A stretch of DNA of 64,000 nucleotides from Candidatus Gastranaerophilales bacterium (GTDB taxonomy: Bacteria > Cyanobacteriota > Vampirovibrionia > Gastranaerophilales > Gastranaerophilaceae), in the NCBI GenBank assembly GCA_944326455.1, contig CALVEA010000002.1, positions 62,001 through 126,000 on the forward strand, in the 5' to 3' direction. Below, one piece after another: positions 1-8,595 of the stretch; positions within the stretch are counted from its first letter, which is position 1, and the number at the start of each line of letters is the position of its first letter. The position numbers and the translations under genes are program-made. The notes under the pieces were generated by a model, which had not been told where the DNA came from, did not search any database, and saw only the letters and a list, made by a program, of their open reading frames with translations.

Positions 1-3
1 GTA

Positions 4-384
4 ATGGATGTAAATCCTGATGATTTTAATGAATATCGCATTCCGCAAGAGCCAATTCTTGTAGATGAATCGGTCGAGACTCTGAAAAATTATATAAAGG
101 ATAATAATTTATCTGTAGTAGCTTTTCTAAAGGCATTTCCTCGAAAGAAACGTATAGATATTGTTGATATTTTACGAGGAGCATTGCCGCTTCCCGTTGA
201 TTATAAAGAACTCAAACTCATTGGAAAAACTCTAAATATCCCGGATGAGGAAGTTTATAATATGTGGGAAGGCAGAATGAAGCAAGTCCTTGAATCTTCC
301 GGTATGAATATATATTCAAATTCGGGCCTTGTAAGCTCCATGTTTGATTGCGCTAAAAGATATTTATTGGAACATAAAACATAG
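4..384 (+). CDS. Hypothetical protein, possibly 5'-truncated
   Basis: I do not recognise this 126-residue protein. The frame is open to the window edge, so the ATG at 4 may be internal and the true start may lie outside. The sequence is soluble and mostly helical in appearance, with no membrane segment or signal peptide. A basic stretch (FPRKKRIDIVDILRGALPLP, about residues 46-65) followed by KLIGKTLNIPDEEVYNMW reads like a small helical or HTH-type DNA-binding module, but this is only a resemblance. It is followed at once by a 10-bp hairpin terminator shared with the convergent regulator gene. The coding call rests on the clean frame and normal codon use. Confidence 0.7.
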   Translation: MDVNPDDFNEYRIPQEPILVDESVETLKNYIKDNNLSVVAFLKAFPRKKRIDIVDILRGALPLPVDYKELKLIGKTLNIPDEEVYNMWEGRMKQVLESSGMNIYSNSGLVSSMFDCAKRYLLEHKT

Positions 385-385
385 T

Positions 386-413
386 AAAAAGGAGGTATAA
401 CTCCCTCCTTTTT
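386..413. terminator. Bidirectional intrinsic terminator
   Basis: A perfect 10-bp stem (AAAAAGGAGG with CCTCCTTTTT, loop TATAACTC) lies between two convergent genes. The stem gives a T-run on both strands, so it can end transcription of the upstream hypothetical gene and of the XRE regulator, whose stop codon overlaps it by 2 nt. Confidence 0.85.
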
Positions 414-813
414 ATTTTATTTGAAATATGCATTTAACACAGTGAGCTTTTGGCTCTAAAACCAGGTTGTCTTCAAGATCATACATTTTTGCAATTCTTG
501 TAATCAACGGTTCTCCGCACATCGGACATTTTAAATTAGTCTCATGATTAAGAATTCGCGCTTTTAAACTTTCAATAATATCATCAGTAACAATTTCAAA
601 TTCGTATTCTCTCTCATACTTCTTTATTTCTGCCGGTGAACATTTAAGTGCTCTTGCCAGTTTTTGGCGAACACTTACCGGCAGAAATAAGTCTTTGCCT
701 GATTCAATATCTTCAAGGACTTCTATACTTATACTTGCTCTGCTTGCCAGTCCCGATATAGAATATCCTGCTTTTTCTCTTTTTGTTTGGATAAATTCTG
801 CTAAGCTCGTCAT
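412..813 (-). CDS. XRE-type HTH regulator with C-terminal zinc ribbon
   Basis: This 133-residue protein has an N-terminal XRE/Cro-type helix-turn-helix (MTSLAEFIQTKREKAGYSIS through the recognition-helix region near ASISIEVLEDIESGK, residues 1-60) and a C-terminal pair of Cys-X2-Cys knuckles (CPMCGEP and CVKC, residues about 96-130) that should bind zinc. It is probably a DNA-binding transcription regulator; the ligand or partner cannot be read from the sequence. A TATAAT box lies 7 nt before the ATG and no Shine-Dalgarno sequence is present, so the mRNA may be leaderless. It sits next to another small regulator on the same strand. Confidence 0.8.
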   Translation of the reverse strand: MTSLAEFIQTKREKAGYSISGLASRASISIEVLEDIESGKDLFLPVSVRQKLARALKCSPAEIKKYEREYEFEIVTDDIIESLKARILNHETNLKCPMCGEPLITRIAKMYDLEDNLVLEPKAHCVKCIFQIK

Positions 814-820
814 GTCTATT

Positions 821-826
821 ATTATA
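821..826 (-). promoter_or_regulatory. -10 box of XRE regulator gene
   Basis: TATAAT on the minus strand is separated by 7 nt from the ATG at 813, which would place the transcription start at or next to the start codon. No ribosome binding site is visible. No TG extension is present here. Confidence 0.45.
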
Positions 827-896
827 TGTGAATAAGCAAATAAGTAAACAGGCAGCTTCTAATAAAGTTTTCTATTCTCATAAAGACTGTTTATCC

Positions 897-1217
897 CTAA
901 TGATGCCAGTTAAAATATTTATCAAAATCAACATCTTCAAAATTGCAGAGAAGGTGAAAGATTTCGTCATCATCATCCAGTCTCTGAAAATTGTATTCGT
1001 CAAAAAGCCAATATTTGGGATTAATTCCACGAACTCTGACAATATTTTTATCTTTTAATATTTGTAATTTCTTTTTAACTTCTTCAAGCGGTAAATCTAC
1101 TAATTTTGCAAGCTCAACTGCAGTAATGCCTTCTTCATTACTGTATTTATCAGGGGTAAGGAACATGAGTTCCAGACCGACCATTTTTAGATTTTTGTCT
1201 TCTGATTCCGAACTCAT
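897..1217 (-). CDS. Small winged-helix-like regulator
   Basis: The 106-residue product contains a probable winged-helix fold: EEGITAVELAKLVDLPLEEV is a typical helix-turn-helix read-out (residues about 28-47), followed by KKKLQILKDKNIVRVRGINP as recognition helix and wing. The acidic C-terminus has no recognisable domain. There are two candidate ATGs, at 1223 and 1217. The first abuts the -10 box, so it should not be in the transcript, while the second is exactly 6 nt from it; I therefore chose 1217. The family is unassigned, and a role as a DNA-binding regulator is inferred from the fold only. Confidence 0.7.
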   Translation of the reverse strand: MSSESEDKNLKMVGLELMFLTPDKYSNEEGITAVELAKLVDLPLEEVKKKLQILKDKNIVRVRGINPKYWLFDEYNFQRLDDDDEIFHLLCNFEDVDFDKYFNWHH

Positions 1218-1223
1218 ATTCAT

Positions 1224-1229
1224 ATTATA
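1224..1229 (-). promoter_or_regulatory. -10 box of winged-helix gene
   Basis: TATAAT on the minus strand is followed by ATGAAT and then the ATG at 1217. The 6-nt gap matches the leaderless pattern of several other genes in the window and decides the start codon here. Confidence 0.45.
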
Positions 1230-1278
1230 ACTTAATTTTGAAAATTTTTATCATGTTTTTATACGAGAATTAGCAGAT

Positions 1279-1307
1279 TTGATATACGTTTGTCATTGAA
1301 ATATAAT
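1279..1307 (+). promoter_or_regulatory. Sigma-70-type promoter of MFS gene
   Basis: TTGATA (1279-1284) and TATAAT (1302-1307) are separated by exactly 17 nt. This is the best canonical housekeeping promoter in the window. It lies about 50 nt before the MFS transporter ATG, whose ribosome binding site (GAGGAGA) is strong. Confidence 0.7.
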
Positions 1308-1359
1308 AAAAGCAGACGGCAGAAGCGTTCACTCAGCCAAATTTTACAGAGGAGACAGG

Positions 1360-2529
1360 ATGAAATATTGGGTTAGAGATGCTAAAAGTTCTATAATATG
1401 GCTTAGTACAGCGCATCTTTTGTGTGATGTATACGGAGGCTTTTTAAACCCTATAATGCCTTTTATTGCTGCTAAACTAGGTTTTACTATGGCTGTTGCA
1501 ACGGTTATCATAAGTATTGCCCAAATTTGTTCCAATATGCTTCAGCCTATATTTGGGTTCTTTGCGGATAACATTTTAAAGAGGTTTTTTATATTCTGGG
1601 GGCTGATACTTGCTTCTGTATTTATTCCTCTTGCTCCGGCTGCTCCAAATATAGGAATTCTTGTAATCTTTATGATTCTGGGGAGTCTTGGTGGAAGCTT
1701 TTTCCACCCCCAATCTATGGGCTTTATTAACTTTTTCTCCGGTAAAAATTGTTCAAATAATATGGGCTTTTTTGTAAGTATGGGTTCTGCGGGTTTTGCT
1801 CTGGGACCGCTGCTGGCAGCATATATAACACAGTTTGTCGGGCTGGAGAATCTATCTTATGCTTCAATACTTGGTACGGCTTGGGCGTTACTGATGTTTA
1901 TTTTTGTCCCTAAACTCTCTGTTACAGAAAAGAAACCTGAACACAAAGCGTTTTTCAAATCTTTTAAAGAAATTCTTGCAAATAGGCAAATGAACTATTT
2001 AATGATTGTTGCAATGATGAAATCTCTTGTTACAAACAGTTCTTGTATTCTGTTACCTTTCCTATGGAAATCTATGAATTATTCTCCTTTTTATATAGGG
2101 TCCGCGTTATTTCTTTTTGTATTTGCCGGAGCTGTCGGTTCATTTTTTAGTCCGAGAATTGAAAAAATTATTGGCTCAAAACCGATAATTTATTTTTCAA
2201 TGTGGGCAACATTCCCGTTAATGCTTGTTTTTGCTTTTACGTACAAAACAATGCCGTTTTTTTCTATGTCGATTTTTGCACTTATGGGATTTACTACAAT
2301 GCTGGCTCAGCCAGTTGTTTTGGTCTGGGCTCAAAAAACTCTTCCTGAATACAAAAGTATTGTTGCAGGTTTTGTTAACGGTTTTTGCTGGGGAGTAGTT
2401 GCGCTAGCCCTTTCTATACTCGGGGCAATAGCTCAAAAGTACGGTATTATAAATTCTCTCCTTGTACTGACTCTTGTTCCTGCCGGAGCTTCATATTTTG
2501 TTAAATTTTTACACTCTTATAAAGATTGA
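1360..2529 (+). CDS. MFS transporter, fosmidomycin-resistance (Fsr)-like
   Basis: A 389-residue inner-membrane major facilitator with about 12 hydrophobic segments. The N-terminus (TAHLLCDVYGGFLNPIMPFI) with its H-x5-D-x3-G pattern, followed by the cytoplasmic loop QPIFGFFADN, is typical of the Fsr/YfnC-like branch of drug:H+ antiporters. Family members export small antibiotics or amino-acid-like compounds; the substrate here is unknown. It is transcribed alone from a canonical promoter with a GAGGAGA ribosome binding site 8 nt before the ATG. The downstream thiC gene has its own promoter, so co-transcription is possible but not needed. Confidence 0.85.
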   Translation: MKYWVRDAKSSIIWLSTAHLLCDVYGGFLNPIMPFIAAKLGFTMAVATVIISIAQICSNMLQPIFGFFADNILKRFFIFWGLILASVFIPLAPAAPNIGILVIFMILGSLGGSFFHPQSMGFINFFSGKNCSNNMGFFVSMGSAGFALGPLLAAYITQFVGLENLSYASILGTAWALLMFIFVPKLSVTEKKPEHKAFFKSFKEILANRQMNYLMIVAMMKSLVTNSSCILLPFLWKSMNYSPFYIGSALFLFVFAGAVGSFFSPRIEKIIGSKPIIYFSMWATFPLMLVFAFTYKTMPFFSMSIFALMGFTTMLAQPVVLVWAQKTLPEYKSIVAGFVNGFCWGVVALALSILGAIAQKYGIINSLLVLTLVPAGASYFVKFLHSYKD

Positions 2530-2534
2530 TTTTA

Positions 2535-2543
2535 TGGTATAAT
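2535..2543 (+). promoter_or_regulatory. Extended -10 promoter of thiC
   Basis: TGGTATAAT is an extended -10 element (TGn-TATAAT) lying 27 nt before the thiC ATG, just after the MFS stop codon. The expected 5' leader of about 20 nt contains a GGGAGAG ribosome binding site and is far too short for a TPP riboswitch. Confidence 0.6.
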
Positions 2544-2570
2544 TTTCTCAAATGATTATGGGAGAGAATT

Positions 2571-3857
2571 ATGACAACTCAAATTATTGAAGCTAAAAAT
2601 AGAAGATTAACACCGGAAATGGAAGCAGTTGCTTTAAAAGAAGGGGTATCTAAAGAAGAAATCCTTGATAAAGTTGCATCAGGAAGGGTTGTAATTCTCA
2701 AAAATAACAGAAGAGCCGATGTTATTCCGACTGCAGTAGGCGAAGGAATGACTGTTAAAATAAATGCTAATATTGGAACTTCTATGGAGCGTTCAGGCTT
2801 AGCAGAAGAGCTGGATAAGGTTAAAGTTATAGAATCTGCCGGTGCTGACGTTTTAATGGACTTATCTACGGGTGATAATATCGATGAGACAAGAAAAGCA
2901 ATTATTTCTGCTACAAAACTTCCTATAGGTACCGTTCCGATGTATCAAGCGGGCAAAGAAGCTATTGATATTTATAATGATATTTCTAAACTTTCAAAAG
3001 ATAAGCTGTTCTCTGATATTGAGAAACAATGTAAGGATGGAATAGATTTTATTACGGTTCATTGCGGGGTTACGAAATTTGTAGTTGACCAGCTTGAAAA
3101 GCAGGGCAGAGTGACTGATATTGTATCAAGAGGCGGTTCAATGCTGGCTTGCTGGATAAAAGCTACGGGAAGAGAAAATCCGCTGTATGAGTATTATGAT
3201 GAGCTATTAGAACTTGTAAGAGAGTATGACTGTACATTGTCTCTTGGTGACGGATTAAGACCGGGGTGTACTGCAGATGCCGGCGATAGGGCACAGGTAG
3301 CGGAAACAATGGTTCTGGGAGAACTCGTGAAACGTGCAAGAGAAGCCGGAGTTCAAACTATGGTTGAAGGTCCAGGACATGTGCCTTTAAATAAGATACC
3401 TGCTATGATTGAAACAATTAAGGTGCTTACAGATTATGCTCCTTTATATGTTTTAGGACCTTTGGTTACTGATATAGCACCTGGGTATGACCATATTACG
3501 GCAGCAATCGGGGGAACTCTTGCCGCATATCATGGAGCAGATTTTTTATGTTATGTAACACCTGCGGAACATATAGGGCTGCCGGATGTAAAGCAAGTAA
3601 GAGAGGGAATTATTTCAAGCAAAATTGCGGCTCATGCAGCAGATCTTGCAAGAGGAAATAAAAAAGCTTATGAAATGGATTACAATATGTCTGTCGCAAG
3701 AAAAACCCTTGATTGGGAAGGTCAGAAAAAATACGCAATAGACAAGTGTGTATTCCATAACGTAGCGGATGGCAAACCTTGCACAATGTGCGGAAAATAT
3801 TGCAGTATGAAAATATTTAATGAATACTTTAGTAAAGATGCAGCCGGCATGATTTAA
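2571..3857 (+). CDS. thiC: Phosphomethylpyrimidine synthase ThiC, short form
   Basis: ThiC is the radical-SAM enzyme that rearranges aminoimidazole ribotide into the pyrimidine phosphate (HMP-P) of thiamine. The 428-residue length is that of the short form found in many anaerobes. Visible family signatures are VIPTAVGEG, ANIGTS, DLSTGD, GTVPMYQA, DFITVHCGV, SRGGS, SLGDGLRPG, EGPGHVPL, LGPLVTDIAPGYDHIT and GADFLCYVTPAEH. The C-terminal cluster motif is C-X2-C-X3-C (CTMCGKYC, about residue 403), one residue shorter between the last two cysteines than the C-X2-C-X4-C of E. coli ThiC. BzaF-like benzimidazole synthases are close relatives, so that alternative is possible but less likely. No thiamine riboswitch precedes it. 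Confidence 0.92.
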   Translation: MTTQIIEAKNRRLTPEMEAVALKEGVSKEEILDKVASGRVVILKNNRRADVIPTAVGEGMTVKINANIGTSMERSGLAEELDKVKVIESAGADVLMDLSTGDNIDETRKAIISATKLPIGTVPMYQAGKEAIDIYNDISKLSKDKLFSDIEKQCKDGIDFITVHCGVTKFVVDQLEKQGRVTDIVSRGGSMLACWIKATGRENPLYEYYDELLELVREYDCTLSLGDGLRPGCTADAGDRAQVAETMVLGELVKRAREAGVQTMVEGPGHVPLNKIPAMIETIKVLTDYAPLYVLGPLVTDIAPGYDHITAAIGGTLAAYHGADFLCYVTPAEHIGLPDVKQVREGIISSKIAAHAADLARGNKKAYEMDYNMSVARKTLDWEGQKKYAIDKCVFHNVADGKPCTMCGKYCSMKIFNEYFSKDAAGMI

Positions 3858-3872
3858 TCCGGCGGAGGAATT

Positions 3873-5000
3873 TTGAATAATCCTGTTAAAAATTTATATA
3901 ATGATATAAAAAATATGAAACTTCTTGATAAATATATTCTCAAGTCGATAATTGAGATGTTTATTATGGGAGTTCTTGTTTTTACATCAATTATTTTCGC
4001 ATCTGATACATTCATTACCTTGATTAAACAGATTTCAATGTACGGAATTCCGTTTAAAATTGCGTTTATAATTATAATTCTACATTTGCCTTCTGTTTTT
4101 GTAATGACTATCCCAATGGGCGTGCTTCTGGCTACAGTTATGACTCTTAATGGGTTATGTCTAAGTTCCGAGATTACGGTTATGCGTGCCTGCGGTATCG
4201 GGCTGAACAGAATTGCAAAACCTATTTTTATATTTGCTATTGTTATGTCTTTTGTAAGTTTTATTCTGAATGAGACAGTTGTTCCTATTATGACAAAACA
4301 ATCGACTGATTTGGCGCTGTATGCGTTTGGGCAGAAAAATATTCCGGAAGGTAAACATAATTTTACTTTCAAAGAGGTTAAAGAAGGCGGAACATTAAAA
4401 AGACTTTTTTATGTAGGTGATTGCACTGACAAAGTCTTGCATAATATAACGGTATTAGACGCTTCTAAAGATGATACTATTCAGATTTTGCAGGCAAGAG
4501 AAGGTAAAACATCTCCTCTCGGCTGGAATTTCCAAAAGGGTGCAATCTATACAATTACAGATAGCGGCAAAACTCTTGATACAACTTTGTTTAATGACAC
4601 AATGATTATGTTCGGCATGGACTTATCAAAGGAAATGAACAAAAATTTAGCAAATGAACATAATTTCATGCAGCTTTTAAGATTTATTGCAACATCTGAC
4701 AGAGAAGATAAGCATGAGCTGGAAATAAATCTATTTGATAAAATTGCGCTTCCTCTTACTACCATAGTACTGGTTTTAATTGGGGTTCCTCTTTCTATAA
4801 CACCTCCAAGAGTCCGGTATAATAGAGGATTTTTGTTTAGTATCTTAATTATTTTTGCATATTACTTAATAAGAGCTTTGTCAATTTCTTTTGGCGAAGC
4901 GGGTTCTCTTATCCCTATTTTAGCAGCTTTTATGCCTAATATTATACTAACAATTGCGGGTATAGGGCTTTATTATAGAAAAGTTTATACAATTTGTTAA
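3873..5000 (+). CDS. LptF/LptG-family (YjgP/YjgQ) permease
   Basis: The 375-residue inner-membrane protein belongs to the LptF/LptG family, which with the LptB ATPase extracts LPS from the inner membrane and feeds it to the periplasmic LptA/LptC bridge. It has a short N-terminal cytoplasmic segment, about three N-terminal membrane helices (first around ILKSIIEMFIMGVLVFTSII), a jellyroll-like periplasmic middle (residues about 140-270) and three C-terminal helices beginning near LPLTTIVLVLIGVPLSI. A TTG start is chosen because GGCGGAGG lies 5 nt upstream and no ATG is nearer. No lptB or partner permease is in the window, so F versus G cannot be decided. Confidence 0.87.
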   Translation: MNNPVKNLYNDIKNMKLLDKYILKSIIEMFIMGVLVFTSIIFASDTFITLIKQISMYGIPFKIAFIIIILHLPSVFVMTIPMGVLLATVMTLNGLCLSSEITVMRACGIGLNRIAKPIFIFAIVMSFVSFILNETVVPIMTKQSTDLALYAFGQKNIPEGKHNFTFKEVKEGGTLKRLFYVGDCTDKVLHNITVLDASKDDTIQILQAREGKTSPLGWNFQKGAIYTITDSGKTLDTTLFNDTMIMFGMDLSKEMNKNLANEHNFMQLLRFIATSDREDKHELEINLFDKIALPLTTIVLVLIGVPLSITPPRVRYNRGFLFSILIIFAYYLIRALSISFGEAGSLIPILAAFMPNIILTIAGIGLYYRKVYTIC

Positions 5001-5007
5001 GAAAATA

Positions 5008-5016
5008 TGCTATATT
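5008..5016 (+). promoter_or_regulatory. Extended -10, leaderless-type, of metalloprotease gene
   Basis: TGC-TATATT is followed by exactly 6 nt (ATAATT) and the ATG at 5023. A second match (TATAAT, 5016-5021) abuts the ATG and would start transcription inside the gene. No Shine-Dalgarno sequence is present, so a leaderless mRNA is inferred. Confidence 0.45.
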
Positions 5017-5022
5017 ATAATT

Positions 5023-5799
5023 ATGCAATCTAGAACCTATCTTAATGGAAGTGTAAAGAACGGCAATATAATGAGGTGGTCAATCAATCCGCTCATAGTT
5101 TATATTGCACCGATGAAGTTTTACTCAAAACCCGGGGAAGATGCGAAGTTTAGAAAGATGGTGCTAGATGCTTTTTCAGTCTGGTCAGCGGCGAGCGGAG
5201 GAAAGCTTAATTTTAGAGTTACAAATGTTCTGCTGGAATCTAATATTAATGTTGATTGGAAAAGGGTCGACCGGCATGCGCTCGGACATTGTTATTTCAA
5301 TTGGGATAATGCCGGAAGACTTTATGGGGCTGAAGTTTCTATAGGTCTTACTGACGGCAGAATCCATCAGCAGTATGACAGTGATATTGAAGTTTATCAC
5401 ACAATTTTACATGAAGTTGGGCATGCTCTTGGGTTGGGACACAGTCCATATAAACAAGATATTATGTATACACCGCATCAATACGGAGTTGCGGCATTGT
5501 CTCCCAATGATAAATACTCTATTCAGTGGCTTTATAGATTACCTGCCGGAATGCCGGTTAAGAATATTGCTTCAAAATATTCAATAGCGACCTCTACAGA
5601 CATCGATGCCGTTATAAGACATATAGATTCTAAAAATAATATGAAGGAAGAAGAAGGAGAAAGAATGCAGATTAAAACAAGCAGAGATTTGCTGGAAGAA
5701 TCCTCTAATATTGGGGATTTGAAGAGGTATAATATGCTTCTTCAAAATATATCTTTGTCTCCAAATGTTAAGAATTATCTTAACAAAAATAGAAATTAA
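5023..5799 (+). CDS. Matrixin-like zinc metalloprotease (M10)
   Basis: The 258-residue protein carries the full metzincin zinc site HEVGHALGLGH (residues 130-140) with catalytic Glu131 and the Met-turn around DIMYTPHQYG (Met148), as in matrix metalloproteases. It is therefore probably an active zinc endopeptidase. The catalytic domain spans about residues 18-170; the C-terminal 85 residues are charged, helical and unassigned. There is no cysteine-switch prodomain, hemopexin or peptidoglycan-binding domain, and no clear signal peptide, so the route of secretion, if any, is not visible. It follows the LPS permease by 22 nt but has its own -10 box. Confidence 0.82.
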   Translation: MQSRTYLNGSVKNGNIMRWSINPLIVYIAPMKFYSKPGEDAKFRKMVLDAFSVWSAASGGKLNFRVTNVLLESNINVDWKRVDRHALGHCYFNWDNAGRLYGAEVSIGLTDGRIHQQYDSDIEVYHTILHEVGHALGLGHSPYKQDIMYTPHQYGVAALSPNDKYSIQWLYRLPAGMPVKNIASKYSIATSTDIDAVIRHIDSKNNMKEEEGERMQIKTSRDLLEESSNIGDLKRYNMLLQNISLSPNVKNYLNKNRN

Positions 5800-5867
5800 G
5801 CAATTTTAAGAACACAAATGTTTTAATATTGATATAAGGTTAGTTTTAAAATATAAGGTTATTAATT

Positions 5868-6644
5868 ATGGCAGATTTTTCAAATTTCAAAGCAAGTCTA
5901 AGGATTGACAGGAGAACAATTGCAGAATACTTGGAGCAGATATCAAATCCGATAAATGCACAAGCGGAAGTGGGTTCAATAGCATTAAGTGATTATAATC
6001 AGACAATTCCGCGTCCTAAATTTGACAAAGATGTTTCTGAAATAATAGAAATGTCCAGAATTTTAAATAACCTGGCTCCGATTAAAATAGCCATTCCAAA
6101 ATTAAAAGTAGATGAAATCAATGGCGATAGATTCTATAACGATGACGGAACCTTATCTTTTATAAGAGAAGAAGAAAATGATATTGTAAGAGATTACTAT
6201 CCGTCAGAATCACCGTTAGAAAGCGGCGTCGAGTTTGATGCAATTTATGAGATTGATAAAAATACAGGTAAAATTTTATTAAAAGTAGAACCTAATAAGC
6301 GGCAAGGTTCAAGGCTAAAGACCAACATAACTTTCTTAAATAATAAAATTAATGACAAGTATATTTTGGTTCAGCTAAATGAAGATAATTATGTGAACAA
6401 TATTACGGAATTTTCCGGTAATGGAAAATATTTCAAAACTTTATTTAGAGATCCGCATGACTACCGTCCTGTCCGATATATGGAGGGAAGAGACGATGAA
6501 AACGGTAATTTTGAGATGATTGACTGCATTTTCGATAAAATTGGAAATGTTGCAAGAATCAAGCGTTACACGAATAATCGTGAGGTAAGTATTAGTTATA
6601 CTGATGATACTAAAAATATAAGCGTAAAAAACAGAAATCAGTAG
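5868..6644 (+). CDS. Hypothetical protein, beta-rich repeats of the YD type possible
   Basis: I do not recognise this 258-residue protein. It has no signal peptide or membrane helix. The second half has short antiparallel-strand-like stretches (VEFDAIYEIDKNTGKILLKV, then YFKTLFRDPHDY, then NGNFEMIDCIFDKIGNVARIKRY) that recall RHS/YD-type or sugar-binding beta repeats, but the match is too weak for a family call. The N-terminus reads MADFSNFKASLRIDRRT. It is convergent with dnaX, with only 6 nt between the stop codons. Confidence 0.7.
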   Translation: MADFSNFKASLRIDRRTIAEYLEQISNPINAQAEVGSIALSDYNQTIPRPKFDKDVSEIIEMSRILNNLAPIKIAIPKLKVDEINGDRFYNDDGTLSFIREEENDIVRDYYPSESPLESGVEFDAIYEIDKNTGKILLKVEPNKRQGSRLKTNITFLNNKINDKYILVQLNEDNYVNNITEFSGNGKYFKTLFRDPHDYRPVRYMEGRDDENGNFEMIDCIFDKIGNVARIKRYTNNREVSISYTDDTKNISVKNRNQ

Positions 6645-6650
6645 GATGTC

Positions 6651-8546
6651 TTATTCTATATATTTTCCGTCAAAAAGTTCAAGAATCATTTTTTCTTGAT
6701 CAGATTCGACTCGTTCTTTTGTTTTTTCCTCATTGTTAGGTTTAGTTTGTGCCGGCTGTTCAGCGGGCAGAACTTCTTCTTTGTCCACAACAGGTTCTTT
6801 TGGGGCAGGTTGTTCAAGGTTCTGTTTTTGAACAGGTGTTTGTTTGGTTTCTGTTGTTGTAAAATTTCCCTGCTCGTCAGAGTCTTCTGTTCCGGAAAGC
6901 TTGACCTGAATATTTGCATCCCCGGATTGCGGCATTCTAACGGATACTGGTGTAGAAGTTTGATTGAACATTACGTTAGCTGCATCAATTATTAATTGCT
7001 TTTTGTTACTATCATTTATCTGTGATACCAGCCGATCATTTCTGAATGTTATAATGACTCCATCAGGGGCGATTTTTACAGGTTTTGCAAGTTTAAGGAG
7101 CGCTTGGGTAGACGGACTTTTAATATTTGCAAGAAGAAATTGCCACAAAGAAGCCAAATCCTTCCCGTCAGATTTTTTAGACACAGGAGGCGGTGTGAAT
7201 TCTACGGCTTCAGTTTGAGTTGTTTGAACCGGAATTTTTTCCTCTTGTTTTATTATGTCTTTTGGCTTTTGAGCAGGCAGAGGTTCAGCCGGAGCTGAAG
7301 GTGCTGTTGATTCTCTTGAAACTTCTTGAACAGGCGTGCTCAGCGGTTGCAAACTTGCATATTCTCTTGCATTATCATTTGTCTTTACAGAGCCGCATTC
7401 AAGAGATTTTATGCGGTTTTGAAGGTCAAGCAATGACGAGTTCTCACTCATATTAGCTAAATCTATCATTCCGACTTCAAGCCACAAATGTTGATTTGAA
7501 GCCATTTTAATTTCCTTTATGTAGTGAGAAATCCGTTCAATTAAAAATACTATCTGATGATTTTCCAATAAATCTTTCTGGGTTAGAAGTTCTTTTATTT
7601 GAGGTTCATTTAACCCTGTTAAATCAGGCAGAAGCTTTTCTGAACAAGTTTTTACAATAAGCAGATTCTTAAAATATTCACATAAATTTGTCAATATCTG
7701 AAGCGGTTCGTTTCCTGAATTATAGATTTCATTAAGAATCTCAATGGCTTCAGAAGGCTTTGATTCTATTATTCTTGAGCTTAATTTTTTTAAGATATCA
7801 AAAGATATTCTTCCCAGTATAGAGTTAACATCATCTGTGGTAATTTCTTTTGAAATGCCAAGAATACTCAATTGGTCCAAAAGAGAGATACTGTCTCTCA
7901 TGCCGCCAGCAGAATTTTTTGCAATTGCAAATAGAGCATCATTTGTAATATTAATACCTTCTTGGTCAGAAATGTATCGTAAGTGTTTTACGATATCATC
8001 GGTTGTTATTCTTCTAAAGTCGAATCTTTGACAGCGGCTTTTAATGGTATCAAGAACTTTATGCACTTCTGTCGTTGCAAGGATAAAAATAACATTTTTA
8101 GGCGGTTCTTCAAGTGTTTTTAAAAGTGCATTAAAGGCGTGATTAGTCAGCATGTGGACTTCGTCTATAATATAGATTTTGTATTTGCCGTTAACAGGAA
8201 CATACTGAATTTTTTCAAGAAGATTTTGAGTGTCTTCAACTTTTCGGTTGCTTGCAGCATCTATTTCAATAACGTCTATAGGAATAGAATTTGTAATATC
8301 TTTGCAGCTTTCACATTCCCCGCATGGATGGATAGTCGGACCATTTTTACAGTTTAAAGATTTTGCTAAAATTCTAGCAGTAGAAGTTTTCCCGGTTCCT
8401 CTGGGTCCGGTGAAAAGATAAGCATGAGATATTTTTCCAAGTTCAATGGCACTTGTCAGAGTCTTTTTAATGTGCTCTTGTCCGACGAGTGTTTCAAGTG
8501 ATTGAGGACGATATTTCCTGTATAAAGGTATGTAATTCCCGCTCAT
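6651..8546 (-). CDS. dnaX: DNA polymerase III subunit gamma/tau
   Basis: DnaX is the ATPase of the clamp loader that places the beta clamp on primed DNA and bridges replicase cores. The 631-residue protein has Walker A GPRGTGKT (47-54), four zinc-site cysteines (66, 75, 78, 81), the DEVH Walker B motif (128-131) and the sensor/arginine-finger region SRCQRF. Domain III follows to about residue 370. Two Pro/Gln/Glu-rich linkers flank a more ordered segment (about 470-560), which fits a tau-length form. Start MSGNYIPLYRKYRPQ is the standard DnaX N-terminus. It diverges from the amidase gene over about 50 nt. Confidence 0.95.
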   Translation of the reverse strand: MSGNYIPLYRKYRPQSLETLVGQEHIKKTLTSAIELGKISHAYLFTGPRGTGKTSTARILAKSLNCKNGPTIHPCGECESCKDITNSIPIDVIEIDAASNRKVEDTQNLLEKIQYVPVNGKYKIYIIDEVHMLTNHAFNALLKTLEEPPKNVIFILATTEVHKVLDTIKSRCQRFDFRRITTDDIVKHLRYISDQEGINITNDALFAIAKNSAGGMRDSISLLDQLSILGISKEITTDDVNSILGRISFDILKKLSSRIIESKPSEAIEILNEIYNSGNEPLQILTNLCEYFKNLLIVKTCSEKLLPDLTGLNEPQIKELLTQKDLLENHQIVFLIERISHYIKEIKMASNQHLWLEVGMIDLANMSENSSLLDLQNRIKSLECGSVKTNDNAREYASLQPLSTPVQEVSRESTAPSAPAEPLPAQKPKDIIKQEEKIPVQTTQTEAVEFTPPPVSKKSDGKDLASLWQFLLANIKSPSTQALLKLAKPVKIAPDGVIITFRNDRLVSQINDSNKKQLIIDAANVMFNQTSTPVSVRMPQSGDANIQVKLSGTEDSDEQGNFTTTETKQTPVQKQNLEQPAPKEPVVDKEEVLPAEQPAQTKPNNEEKTKERVESDQEKMILELFDGKYIE

Positions 8547-8595
8547 GGTTAACAGTTTATCATAAAAATTGCAAGGAGTTAAGTTTTATAATAAT

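Noticed and set aside
2544-2570. TPP riboswitch upstream of thiC
   Set aside because: The leader after the -10 box is about 20 nt, far below the size of the TPP aptamer.
3854-4372. 172-codon minus-strand frame inside the LPS permease gene
   Set aside because: It is wholly opposite a well-supported family member, and its translation has no domain.
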